DNA of 64,000 nt from an uncultured Desulfuromonadales bacterium (GTDB lineage Bacteria > Desulfobacterota > Desulfuromonadia > Geobacterales > Pseudopelobacteraceae): positions 1 through 64,000 of the forward strand of contig CAIPTY010000051.1 of assembly GCA_903868145.1 (NCBI GenBank), given 5' to 3'. Position 1 is the first letter of the stretch, and each line of letters starts with the position of its first letter. Positions 52,468-61,114 of this stretch are shown in pieces. The notes beneath the pieces are model-generated. The model did no database searches. It worked only from the letters and a program-made list of their open reading frames with translations, and was not told the DNA's origin. Position numbers and translations under genes: made by a program.

Positions 52468-53991
52468 TTAGCCTCTCTGCCATTTCAGCCAGCCGGACAG
52501 GATTTTCTTCGCAAACGGCGTCAGCCGCGTCCGGTTGTAGGCATCGGCCAGCCGTTTGATAACCTCGGCCTGGGTCGGGTAGGGGTGGATTGTTTTCCCA
52601 ATGGCCGAGATTCCCAGGCCGTTGGTAATGGCCAGAGAAAACTCGTTGATCATCTCACCGGCATGGCGGGCGACAATGGTGGCGCCCAGGATCTTGTCCG
52701 TCCCCTTGCGCAGATGGACTCTTGCAAATCCTTCGGTTTCGCCGTCAAGCAGCGCCCGATCGATGTCGGACAAAGGGACGGTGAGCGTGGTTACATCGAT
52801 ACCCTTTTCCTGTGCGGCCTGTTCATACATACCCACGTGGGCAATCTCCGGATCGGTGTAGGTGCACCACGGGATGGTGAGCGCAGATGTTTTCTGCCGC
52901 CCCATGAATAGGGCATTGGCAATCAGGATGCGGGCCAGGGCGTCGGCGGTATGGGTGAATTTGAAGGGGAAGCAGATGTCGCCGGCGGCATAGATATTCG
53001 GATTTGAGGTTTGCAGCGTATCACTGACTTTAATGCCTGTCTTGTCGTATGCAATGCGGGCTTTTTCCAGCCCAAGCCCTTCGATGTTGGGTGCCCGCCC
53101 GATACCAACCAGGATTTCATCGGCAACGACATCGACGGTCTGTCCATTTTGCTCAAGGCGCAGGACTTTATGGCGGCCTCGTTTCTCTACCCTGCGGATC
53201 TCGACGCCCAGTTTCAGATCAATCCCTTCACGAACAAAAGCAGTGTGCAGTACCTCCGCCGCATCTTCGTCCTCCCGTCCCAGGATATGCGGGCCGCGTT
53301 CGATGAGAGTCACCTTGCTGCCGAAGCGGGAAAAAGATTGAGCCAGTTCGCAGCCGATGGGGCCGGCCCCGATCACCGTCAGGCGTGGCGGCAATTCGGT
53401 CAGGGAAAATATGTTTTCATTGGTCAGGTAGCCGACCTCGGCAAGGCCTGGAATTGGAGGTGCGGCGGCGCGGGCACCGGTGCAGACGGCTGCTTTTTTG
53501 AAAGAGAGTTTTTTTCCGTCCACCTCTACACCGTCAGGCCCGGTAAAGGTTCCCTGCCCGATGAAGACATCCACGCCCAACTCATCGCGGAAACGGCGGG
53601 CCGAATCGTGATGGCTGATATCGGCCCTCAATCGGCGCATCTGCTGCATTGCCGCTGAAAAATCGAAGCTGATCGTGTTGCCGCCCTGCACACCAAACCT
53701 GGCGCCGTTGCGGGCATCGAACAGCGCCCGTGATGCCCGGATCACCCCTTTCGACGGGACACAGCCGACGTTCAGGCAGTCGCCCCCCATCAGGTGACGC
53801 TCGATAAGCGCAACTTTTGCTCCCAGACCCGCGGCACCGGCAGCGCAGATCAACCCTGCCGCACCCGCGCCAATTACCACCAGATTGTAACGCCCGGTCG
53901 GCTCGGGATTCACCCACTCCGAGGGATGTACGTTTTCGGTCAGTTCCCTGTTCTCAGGTGTATCTGGTGGGACGATTATCGGATTGATCAT
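52468..53991 (-). CDS. FAD-dependent pyridine nucleotide-disulfide oxidoreductase (mercuric reductase-like)
   Basis: 507 residues. FAD site VVIGAGAAGLICAAGAAGLG, redox-active disulfide GGDCLNVGCVPSKGVI, NAD(P)H site LTVIGAGPIGCELAQSFSR and the C-terminal HPYPTQAEV (active-site His). It lacks the N-terminal heavy-metal domain and terminal Cys pair of true MerA, so it reduces an unknown disulfide or quinone. First gene of a minus-strand operon with TVP38 and the selenoredoxin: the reductase could supply electrons to the redoxin. Confidence 0.9.
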   Translation of the reverse strand: MINPIIVPPDTPENRELTENVHPSEWVNPEPTGRYNLVVIGAGAAGLICAAGAAGLGAKVALIERHLMGGDCLNVGCVPSKGVIRASRALFDARNGARFGVQGGNTISFDFSAAMQQMRRLRADISHHDSARRFRDELGVDVFIGQGTFTGPDGVEVDGKKLSFKKAAVCTGARAAAPPIPGLAEVGYLTNENIFSLTELPPRLTVIGAGPIGCELAQSFSRFGSKVTLIERGPHILGREDEDAAEVLHTAFVREGIDLKLGVEIRRVEKRGRHKVLRLEQNGQTVDVVADEILVGIGRAPNIEGLGLEKARIAYDKTGIKVSDTLQTSNPNIYAAGDICFPFKFTHTADALARILIANALFMGRQKTSALTIPWCTYTDPEIAHVGMYEQAAQEKGIDVTTLTVPLSDIDRALLDGETEGFARVHLRKGTDKILGATIVARHAGEMINEFSLAITNGLGISAIGKTIHPYPTQAEVIKRLADAYNRTRLTPFAKKILSGWLKWQRG

Positions 53992-54224
53992 AAAGGCTCC
54001 CTGTTTTTCCCCGTCAATGCGTGTGCCAGGTCCGACAGACCCCTGAATTGATTGAACATCGTCATTAAGGGAGGTATGTCAGTGTTGTGTAATACCGGGA
54101 AAGTATACCTTCAAATTTTTCTCTGGCAATCCCATTAATGCAGTTCAAAGCTTTACTTGACTCATTCACACACGAATTGCTATAGTCACACCGCTGTTTT
54201 ATTTTACGCTTCTCGAGGGTGCGG

Positions 54225-54752
54225 ATGCCGCTGGATCAGGGTTGCGTTCAGGTGTATACCGGTGACGGCAAAGGCAAGACAACCGCCGCCCTTGGCCTGG
54301 CATTGAGGGCTGTCGGTCGCGGCCTGAAGGTCTGTGTCTTCCAGTTCATAAAGGGGGGCGGCCCCTACGGTGAGCACCTTGCCGCGCAAACCCTTGCACC
54401 CCTGTTGACCATCATCCAGACCGGTCGTCCCGGCTGGGTCAACACCAAAGACATCACCGAGGATCGCCGCGTCGCGCAGGAGGCTCTGGTGTGCGCGCAA
54501 GATCTGCTGAATTCCGGGGCATACGATCTTTTCATCTGCGACGAAATCAACGGCGCCGTCTGGTTTGGTCTCATAGACGTGGAACAGGTGCTGAACCTGA
54601 TCAGCGGTAAACCGCAACGTGTGGAGCTGGTGCTGACAGGGCGTAGCGCTCATGAACGGGTGATTGAGGCGGCCGACCTCGTAACCGAGATGCGCGAGAT
54701 CAAACATTATTACACGGCGGGGGTGCCGGCAAGAACCGGCATCGAAATGTAG
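54225..54752 (+). CDS. cobO: Corrinoid adenosyltransferase (CobO/BtuR type)
   Basis: 175 residues from ATG 54225 (GAGGGTG just upstream). P-loop [19 protein letters not shown] near the N terminus, then [13 protein letters not shown] and [17 protein letters not shown] (Walker-B-like). It transfers adenosyl from ATP to cob(I)alamin to give coenzyme B12. It is followed 50 bases later by a B12-binding mutase subunit, and nearby is a B12-binding sensor; all would need its product. Confidence 0.92.
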   Translation: MPLDQGCVQVYTGDGKGKTTAALGLALRAVGRGLKVCVFQFIKGGGPYGEHLAAQTLAPLLTIIQTGRPGWVNTKDITEDRRVAQEALVCAQDLLNSGAYDLFICDEINGAVWFGLIDVEQVLNLISGKPQRVELVLTGRSAHERVIEAADLVTEMREIKHYYTAGVPARTGIEM

Positions 54753-54802
54753 GGCGCCCCGGGAAAATACTGTCAACCGATACTTTATCATACAGGAGGA
54801 AA

Positions 54803-55213
54803 ATGACCATGGCGGAAAGAACTTTACGTGTACTCGTTGGAAAACCGGGACTTGACGGGCACGACCGTGGAGCCAAGATCATCGCTCGCGCTTTTCGTGA
54901 CGCCGGGTTCGAGGTCATCTACACCGGTCTGCATCAGACGCCGGAACAGATCGTCTCCGCTGCCATCCAGGAAGACGTGGACTGTGTCGGCCTGTCTATC
55001 CTCTCCGGCGCCCATTGCACGCTGCTGCCCCGCGTCACCCAGCTTCTCAGGGAGAAAGGCGCCGACGACATAAAGGTATTCGGCGGCGGAGTCATCCCCG
55101 AAGACGACATACCCGGCCTGAAGTCCGCCGGTATCTGCGAGGTATTCACACCCGGTACTTCCACAGAAGATATTGTCAAATGGATCCAGACCAACATACA
55201 GCCAAGAGCCTGA
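54803..55213 (+). CDS. Cobalamin-binding subunit, methylmalonyl-CoA mutase C-terminal type
   Basis: 136 residues, RBS AGGAGG. Rossmann-like B12 domain with the cobalt-ligand motif LDGHDRGAK (D18-x-H20-x2-G23), [14 protein letters not shown] (SxL motif), and [11 protein letters not shown] (GG motif). Free-standing mutase small subunits pair with a separate catalytic subunit (not in the window). Gene order after cobO couples cofactor supply with use. Confidence 0.9.
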   Translation: MTMAERTLRVLVGKPGLDGHDRGAKIIARAFRDAGFEVIYTGLHQTPEQIVSAAIQEDVDCVGLSILSGAHCTLLPRVTQLLREKGADDIKVFGGGVIPEDDIPGLKSAGICEVFTPGTSTEDIVKWIQTNIQPRA

Positions 55214-55235
55214 AAACAGAGTGCATTCAAATATG

Positions 55236-55270
55236 AGGGCAATGGAGCCTTTTTTGGGCTCCCTGCCCTT
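55236..55270 (+). terminator. Terminator-like hairpin after the B12 subunit gene
   Basis: AGGGCA-at-GGAGCC-tttttt-GGGCTCC-c-TGCCCT followed by TATTTCG: long, nearly perfect stem 23 bases after the stop codon. The following tract is only moderately U-rich. Confidence 0.6.
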
Positions 55271-55310
55271 ATTTCGTAATAATTCGTTACATTTCGTTAG
55301 ATTTTATAGG

Positions 55311-55339
55311 TTGATATTGGAAACGTATACATGTATGTA
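55311..55339 (+). promoter_or_regulatory. Candidate promoter of the heme-oxygenase-like/B12 signalling operon
   Basis: TTGATA (55311-55316) and TATGTA (55334-55339) separated by 17 bases, 38 bases upstream of the ATG at 55377. AT-rich DNA with repeated TTCGTTA just upstream could hold regulator sites. Confidence 0.4.
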
Positions 55340-55376
55340 GCCAAGGGATAATTTTAGACCATTAACGGAAGAGCGT

Positions 55377-56651
55377 ATGGAAACACCACCCAAAACCGGG
55401 TTCCTCGATCATCTGCGATCCCTTACCTGGCATCGGCACGAAGCCTTTGAACGCCTTCCCTTTATCACAGCCCTGATGAAAGGCACACTCCCGCTGGAAT
55501 GCTACATCGGCCAGTTGCGGGGTTTGGCCATCATTTTCTCAGCCCTCGAACAAACCCTTGCACAATCCCAGTCTGCAGCGATTGTTCGGGTCAGACCACT
55601 CTTGAAATCCAGATTCGATATGCTCTGTGCAGATCTGGCCTTCTTTTCTCCGCAGCTTGTGCCCGACATCCTCCCCGCTGTCAATCAGGCGTCGGAGATT
55701 GCCCGGAAGATTCGAGCTGCTTCATTCATTTCAACCGGCAAGCTGCTTGGTTTTCTGTATGTCCTGGAAGGAACAACCAAAGGAAATCAGGTGCACCTGC
55801 CCGACATCGAACGCTGCTTTCATCTGAATAATGATGTGGGTGGCTCGTTTTATCGCGGATACGGCGCTGAAACGGATACACACTGGCACGAGTTCTGCGC
55901 GGCCATGGACGGTGTTGACGAAGACATTGTCAAAGACGCCCTGCGCGGAACAGTCGAGATATATGACGCTCTGGAACAGTTTCATGCCGCACTGTACCCC
56001 GTAGCGATGAGTGCTCGCGGTTTTACGGCCACAGCCCTGAATCCCGAGGCCGGAGAGCACTGCGTGCCACAGGATCCGGCAGTTCTCCAGGCCGCCCTGC
56101 GAGCCGGGAGACGCTGCCGGGAGGCATTCTCCTACTACGAGCGCCGCTATGGTGATCGGGGGCGCCGTTTCACCGATAGCGATGCGGCATGGCTGGCGGC
56201 CCTGACAGACCAGCCGGTAGCGATTGTTACCGATCAGGTAATCTGGCTGGGCAGGGTTTTATCAGCCCGGGGCATGCCCTTTCTGCTGATGGAGCGCCAA
56301 CTGGAACTGCTGGTTGAGGAGTTGGGAAATCTGGAAAATGCCATACCAACAGAGTCGCTTCAGTCGCTCATTGCCTACCTGCGGCAACAGCGCTGCGATC
56401 TCGTTTCCAATTTCCGCTTTGACGAGGCCTGCCACAGGTTGTCGGAGATCCTGTCCGATACACGCGTATCCGATATCCCTGATCTGCCGCTCATCCTGGT
56501 TGCGGCACAGGTCGACCGGCTGGCCGGAATGCCGGAATGCATGGCCTCGCTGCTCTCCTGGCTGCGAAGCGATTCCGGCCTGACGGAAGAGCAGATAGAG
56601 GCGGCGCAGCGCGTTCTTGCCTCCATGCACTCAAGCGACGGTGCGTCATGA
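55377..56651 (+). CDS. Heme-oxygenase-like protein with long C-terminal extension
   Basis: 424 residues. Residues 8-215 look like a biliverdin-producing heme oxygenase: LRSLTWHRHEAFERLPFITA (T17-x3-H21-x3-E25, the proximal-His helix), LGFLYVLEGTTKGNQVHLPD and NNDVGGSFYRGYG (the distal-helix position). The remaining 200 residues are helical and unrecognised (RRCREAFSYYERRYGDRGRR, ELLVEELGNLENAIPTESLQ). It is the first gene of a signalling operon, overlapping the next start by 4 bases (ATGA), so it may be a haem/bilin/gas sensor rather than a degradative enzyme. Catalysis is not proven. Confidence 0.75.
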   Translation: METPPKTGFLDHLRSLTWHRHEAFERLPFITALMKGTLPLECYIGQLRGLAIIFSALEQTLAQSQSAAIVRVRPLLKSRFDMLCADLAFFSPQLVPDILPAVNQASEIARKIRAASFISTGKLLGFLYVLEGTTKGNQVHLPDIERCFHLNNDVGGSFYRGYGAETDTHWHEFCAAMDGVDEDIVKDALRGTVEIYDALEQFHAALYPVAMSARGFTATALNPEAGEHCVPQDPAVLQAALRAGRRCREAFSYYERRYGDRGRRFTDSDAAWLAALTDQPVAIVTDQVIWLGRVLSARGMPFLLMERQLELLVEELGNLENAIPTESLQSLIAYLRQQRCDLVSNFRFDEACHRLSEILSDTRVSDIPDLPLILVAAQVDRLAGMPECMASLLSWLRSDSGLTEEQIEAAQRVLASMHSSDGAS

Positions 56652-57847
56652 ACGGACAGGCCAACACCGTACGATTTCCGGTTTCGGTTCTCTGTGTTGA
56701 TGATGAGCCGACAAACCTGGACATCCTGACACGAATCCTCTCCAAACATGTGGAGACCCTCTATTTTGCCTCAAACGGGCGGGATGGTCATGTCCTCTAT
56801 CTTGAAAAGCGCCCTGACATTGTACTGACAGACCTTATAATGCCGGTTCTGAACGGACTTGAGATGAGTTGCATGATCCGGGCTACAGAACCCAAGGCGC
56901 CCATCATTCTGCTCACCTCGTGCAACGGCATCGATTTCCTGGCAGAGGCCATAGACATCGGAATCACCCAGTATCTGCCCAAGCCGATTCTGAAGGACAG
57001 GCTGCTGACCGCCATTCAGCGCTGCTACGAAATCATCGACCTCGAACGCCGGCTCAAGGACGAGCAGGAACGCTCCATTGCCCAACTGCTGAGCGCCCAG
57101 AAGCTGGAAAGTCTGGGGGTGCTTGCGGGAGGCGTTGCCCACAACTTTAACAACATCCTCACGGCAATCCTCGGAAATGTGGCCCTTGCCACGATGAATC
57201 TGCCGCAGGATTCTCCCGCTGCAGCCTTCCTGAATAACATTGAGAAATCGGCTATCCGTGCCGCAGATATAGCCCAGCTCATGATGGATTATTCGGGACG
57301 GGGGTTTTTCCTGGGCAAACAGGTCGATCTGAATGTCCTGCTGAGGAGTATGCAGAGTGTTTTTGAATCAACCATTCCCAAAAAAATCACCACGTTGTGT
57401 GTCCATGCCGATCCGCTCTATCCGATCAAAGGTGATGCGGCACAACTGCGCCAGGTGGTCATGGCTCTGATCCTGAACGCTGTGGAGGCCATGGGCGACG
57501 ACAACGGAACACTGCACATCGCCACCGGATGCGAGGAGTGTGACCGGGGCTATCTTGCCGCCTGCTGCTTCAATGAAGGCGCAATCGAAGGGCGCTATGC
57601 CTTTCTGGAGGTTTCTGACACCGGATGCGGAATGGATTCAACTACCATTGCAAAGCTTTTCGATCCCTTTTACAGCACCAAGTTCACCGGTCGGGGTATG
57701 GGAATGGCAGCGCTTTCGGGTATTGTACGTTGGCACGGGGGTGCCATCCACATCATAAGCAAACCGGGCGTAGGAACCGCCGTCAAAATTCTGCTGCCTG
57801 CGATCCCTGAGCCGGTATCGGATTCCACAGGAGGTGGGCATGGCTGA
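56648..57847 (+). CDS. Receiver-histidine kinase protein (REC-HisKA-HATPase)
   Basis: 399 residues from ATG 56648. REC domain 12-128 with D62 (IVLTDLIMPVLNG) and a CVDDEP pocket, then a coiled coil (LERRLKDEQERSIAQLLSAQ), HisKA with H165 (LAGGVAHNFNNIL) and HATPase (DTGCGMDS, GRGMGMAALSGIVRWHGG). With REC first, it is a relay node rather than a direct sensor. It overlaps the preceding heme-oxygenase-like gene (ATGA) and the next B12-protein gene. Confidence 0.9.
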   Translation: MNGQANTVRFPVSVLCVDDEPTNLDILTRILSKHVETLYFASNGRDGHVLYLEKRPDIVLTDLIMPVLNGLEMSCMIRATEPKAPIILLTSCNGIDFLAEAIDIGITQYLPKPILKDRLLTAIQRCYEIIDLERRLKDEQERSIAQLLSAQKLESLGVLAGGVAHNFNNILTAILGNVALATMNLPQDSPAAAFLNNIEKSAIRAADIAQLMMDYSGRGFFLGKQVDLNVLLRSMQSVFESTIPKKITTLCVHADPLYPIKGDAAQLRQVVMALILNAVEAMGDDNGTLHIATGCEECDRGYLAACCFNEGAIEGRYAFLEVSDTGCGMDSTTIAKLFDPFYSTKFTGRGMGMAALSGIVRWHGGAIHIISKPGVGTAVKILLPAIPEPVSDSTGGGHG

Positions 57848-58523
57848 ATCAGCCGCTGTCAACCACGTTGACTCTCCATTTTCCGAAATAGCCACGGCCT
57901 ACCTCGAAGCACTGCTGGCCGCTGATCGCATAAAGGCTCATGCAATCATCAACGTAGCGCTGCGTGACGGCCTGGCCATCAAGGATCTCTACCTGGGTGT
58001 CTTTCAGCCGGTGCAACACGAAGTCGGGCGGCTATGGCTCCTCAACAAGGTAAACGTGGCCGAAGAGCACTTCTGCACCGCTGCAACCCAGACCATCATG
58101 TCCGAGCTCTACCCGCAGATCATTTCCACCACCCGTCTCGGCAGGACGATGGTCGCCGCCTGTGTCGGATCGGAACTCCACGAAATAGGCGTCCGTATGG
58201 TCGCTGATTTTTTTGAGATGGAGGGGTGGGACACCTACTATGTCGGCGCGGGTATTCCACACGATCAGGTGCTGTCAGCCATTGAACAGCGAAAACCCGA
58301 TCTGGTTGCTCTCTCGGCCACAATGACCTATCATGTCGCCAAAGTGCAGGAGCTGATTGCAGCCATCAGAAACGCTTTTCCCGGCGCAGCGCATCACATC
58401 ATGGTTGGCGGCCTGCCGTTCAACAGCTCCCCCGATCTGTGGCGCACGGTAGGGGCTGATGTGTGGGCAACCGACGCGGGACAGGCCGTACAGGCGGCAC
58501 AGCAGCTGATCCAGACAGCTTGA
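57840..58523 (+). CDS. Free-standing B12-binding sensor protein (CarH/AerR-like domain)
   Basis: 227 residues from ATG 57840 (GGAGGTGGGC upstream; overlaps the previous gene by 8 bases). A four-helix cap (about 15-95) carries W66-x9-E76-H77, the motif typical of B12 photoreceptors of the CarH family; the B12 Rossmann domain has E112-x-H114-x2-G117 as lower-ligand motif, SATMTYHVAKVQ and MVGGLPFNSS. No MerR DNA-binding or methyltransferase domain is attached. The extra His that follows the Trp in T. thermophilus CarH is Leu here. Neighbouring kinases suggest it signals by protein contact. A corrinoid methyl carrier is the alternative. Confidence 0.82.
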   Translation: MAESAAVNHVDSPFSEIATAYLEALLAADRIKAHAIINVALRDGLAIKDLYLGVFQPVQHEVGRLWLLNKVNVAEEHFCTAATQTIMSELYPQIISTTRLGRTMVAACVGSELHEIGVRMVADFFEMEGWDTYYVGAGIPHDQVLSAIEQRKPDLVALSATMTYHVAKVQELIAAIRNAFPGAAHHIMVGGLPFNSSPDLWRTVGADVWATDAGQAVQAAQQLIQTA

Positions 58524-58534
58524 AGGGAAAAAAC

Positions 58535-59740
58535 ATGCCACACCGTTCTGCCGGGAAAGGCTTTGTTGTGATCTGCGATGTCTCCGGCACCATAGAGCAG
58601 ATCATCCGTAATGAGTATGACTTGACACGGGAGTTCTCCGCAGGTGTTCCCATTGCCGAAATCTTCGATGAGGCCTGCCTTGAAAAGGTACTCCTCTTTC
58701 TGGACGAAGCCCGTACCAAGGGCTCGGCGTTTGACTGGGAACTGGTAATCCCGCTTCATGCCGGCATCTCGACAATGCACTGTGCCGCCGCGCTCCTGGA
58801 GGACAAGCTGCTGGTTGTGGGCGCCGGTTCCCGTGATTCCACCATCCAGGTTATCGAGGAAATGCTCAAGATCAATAATGAGCAGACCAATCACCTGCGG
58901 ATACTGATGAAAGAGCTTCAGAATGCCTCATCAAAACTGAAGGCGCACGATCAATCCATCTATGACGAGCTGACCCATCTCAACAACCAGTTGTCGGGCA
59001 TGCAGCGGGAACTGCTGAAGAAAAACCATGAGCTGGCCCAGTTGAACCAGCAGAAAAACTACTTTCTCGGCATGGCGGCTCACGATCTGCGCTCTCCCCT
59101 GGGGACGATCGTTTCGTACAGCGAGTTCCTGCTGGACCAGGAACGGGAGCACACCCCCGAGGATGACCGGGAGCTGGTCGGCACCATCCGGAAATCCAGC
59201 GAATTCATGCTGGGATTGATCAACGACCTGCTGGACATTTCCAAGATCGAATCGGGCAATCTGAACCTGAACCTGCTCCCGCTGAGTCTGCATGATCTGA
59301 TCTCCCGCAGCGTTGAGGTGAATCGGGTGCTTGCCATTAAAAAGGGGATCGGCATCCAGGAGGTGCATGACGGCACCCTGCCGGAAACTGTCGTCTGGGA
59401 CGGGCCGAAAATCGAGCAGGTACTGAACAACCTTCTGGGCAACGCCATCAAGTTCAGTCACCCTCACAACACCGTTACCGTCCGCCTTTCCGTTGATGAC
59501 ACCAGACTCCTCCTGCAGGTTGAGGACAAGGGAGACGGTTTGCCGGCGGAGATTATCGACCATCTCTTCATCCCCTTCAGCAAAGCCAGCAGGGTCGGCA
59601 CCCAGGGCGAAAAGGGAACCGGACTCGGCCTGGCCATTGTCAGGCGTATCGTGGAGGGGCACGGCGGAGAGATCCGGGCCGAAAACATTCCTGAAGGGGG
59701 CACGCGCTTTGTTGTCACGCTCCCCCTTGGCGGGGTGTAA
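58535..59740 (+). CDS. Histidine kinase with N-terminal PAS-like sensor domain
   Basis: 401 residues from ATG 58535; the frame could extend to 58463 inside the preceding gene. N-terminal sensor 10-110 (GFVVICDVSGTIEQIIRN, a PAS-like beginning), a long coiled coil (about 110-175, SIYDELTHLNNQLSGMQREL), HisKA with H183 (GMAAHDLRSPLGTIVSYSEF) and HATPase ([29 protein letters not shown]). No membrane segment. It is 11 bases after the B12 protein gene and immediately precedes the REC-GGDEF gene, the natural kinase for the cobalamin sensor. Confidence 0.9.
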   Translation: MPHRSAGKGFVVICDVSGTIEQIIRNEYDLTREFSAGVPIAEIFDEACLEKVLLFLDEARTKGSAFDWELVIPLHAGISTMHCAAALLEDKLLVVGAGSRDSTIQVIEEMLKINNEQTNHLRILMKELQNASSKLKAHDQSIYDELTHLNNQLSGMQRELLKKNHELAQLNQQKNYFLGMAAHDLRSPLGTIVSYSEFLLDQEREHTPEDDRELVGTIRKSSEFMLGLINDLLDISKIESGNLNLNLLPLSLHDLISRSVEVNRVLAIKKGIGIQEVHDGTLPETVVWDGPKIEQVLNNLLGNAIKFSHPHNTVTVRLSVDDTRLLLQVEDKGDGLPAEIIDHLFIPFSKASRVGTQGEKGTGLGLAIVRRIVEGHGGEIRAENIPEGGTRFVVTLPLGGV

Positions 59741-61114
59741 ATGCCTTTGCACAGCATTATGGTGGTGGATGACAACGTGGATATGCTCACGGTCTATGGC
59801 CGTGTCCTGACGGCTGAAGGATTCGAAGTGTTCACCGCCGCCACCGGGAGCGAATGCCTGAAACAGATTGAAACGGTCTGTCCGGACATTTTTCTGCTGG
59901 ACGTGATGTTGCCCGACTGGAACGGCATCGATCTGGTGCGGGAGATCAAGGGTCGGACGGAATGCGCCAATAGCTTTATTGTCCTCCTTTCCGGCCTGAT
60001 GACAGACAGCGACTGCAAGGTCAGGGGACTGGACGCCGGGGCGCTGGATTATCTGGCCCGTCCGATCCCCAACAAAGAATTGGTTGCCAAGGTCAAATCG
60101 CTCGTCAAGGTCATGGAATTCCAGGAATCTCTGGTGAATATCAGCAAAAAATTTGAGGCACTCAGCATTACGGATGGCCTGACCGGAATCGCCAATCGAC
60201 GCTGTTTTGACGAAGTAATCGCTCAGGAGCACTCCCGGCATGCCCGTTCGGAGGGCAAACTTTCACTGATCATGCTGGACATCGACCTCTTCAAATCATT
60301 CAACGACCACTACGGGCATGTCTGCGGCGACGACTGCCTGCGCAGGATAGCCAAGGTCATCGACGAAAGCACGGCACGGCCGGGCGATCTGGTAGCCCGC
60401 TATGGCGGCGAGGAATTCGCCTGCATCCTGCCGGAGACGGATCAGCGCGGGGCTCTGCTGATCGCTGAAAAAATACGGCAGGCCATTCTTGATCTGGCCA
60501 TACCCCATGCCTGGTCGAATATAGCCGAATGCGTAAGCGCCAGCCTGGGAGTCGTAACGAGCCACTGCGGCTCGGACAGCTCGGTGACGGAGATCGTTCA
60601 CCGGGCGGATGAACTGCTCTACAAGGCCAAATCCCTTGGCCGCAACCGGGTGGAGTGCAACGAACTGATGCACACGCCGGAACAGATTCACACACATCTT
60701 GTGCAACTGGTCTGGAAAGACTCCTTCAGTTCCCGCAACGACCTGATCGATTCCCAGCATCAACTCCTTTTCCATGACACCAACGAACTGCTGGAAGCCA
60801 TTATTCTGGCTCGTCCGAAAGACGAACTGAATTCCATTGTCAATCGCCTTCTTTCCGATGCTGCACAGCACTTTAACGACGAAGAATGCGTCCTTGGCGA
60901 GATCGGTTTTCCCGGTTCGGCAAAACACGCCGCTGAACATGCGCGATTGCTGGTCGATGGTCGCAAACTGGCGAGGAAATTCACTGCAGACGCGCTTAAC
61001 GTCGGCGATATCTTTCAGTTTATGGTTCACGAGCTCGTCATGCAGCATATGCTCGGAGCCGACCGTGATTTTTTCCCGTATACATGCACTGCGCCACAGA
61101 GGGGAGACACCTGA
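59741..61114 (+). CDS. REC-GGDEF-bacteriohemerythrin protein (putative diguanylate cyclase)
   Basis: 457 residues. REC 1-125 with phosphoacceptor in LLDVMLPDWNG; GGDEF domain about 150-305 with active site G222-G-E-E-F226 and inhibitory site R213-x2-D216; C-terminal hemerythrin domain about 330-450 (LIDSQHQLLFHDTNELLEAI, QHFNDEECVL, HAAEHARLL, HELVMQHMLGADRDFF), whose His/Glu/Asp set binds a di-iron O2 site. Phosphorylation and O2 could jointly tune cyclic-di-GMP (or cyclic-AMP-GMP) synthesis. Begins right after the kinase stop (TAA-ATG). Confidence 0.92.
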   Translation: MPLHSIMVVDDNVDMLTVYGRVLTAEGFEVFTAATGSECLKQIETVCPDIFLLDVMLPDWNGIDLVREIKGRTECANSFIVLLSGLMTDSDCKVRGLDAGALDYLARPIPNKELVAKVKSLVKVMEFQESLVNISKKFEALSITDGLTGIANRRCFDEVIAQEHSRHARSEGKLSLIMLDIDLFKSFNDHYGHVCGDDCLRRIAKVIDESTARPGDLVARYGGEEFACILPETDQRGALLIAEKIRQAILDLAIPHAWSNIAECVSASLGVVTSHCGSDSSVTEIVHRADELLYKAKSLGRNRVECNELMHTPEQIHTHLVQLVWKDSFSSRNDLIDSQHQLLFHDTNELLEAIILARPKDELNSIVNRLLSDAAQHFNDEECVLGEIGFPGSAKHAAEHARLLVDGRKLARKFTADALNVGDIFQFMVHELVMQHMLGADRDFFPYTCTAPQRGDT

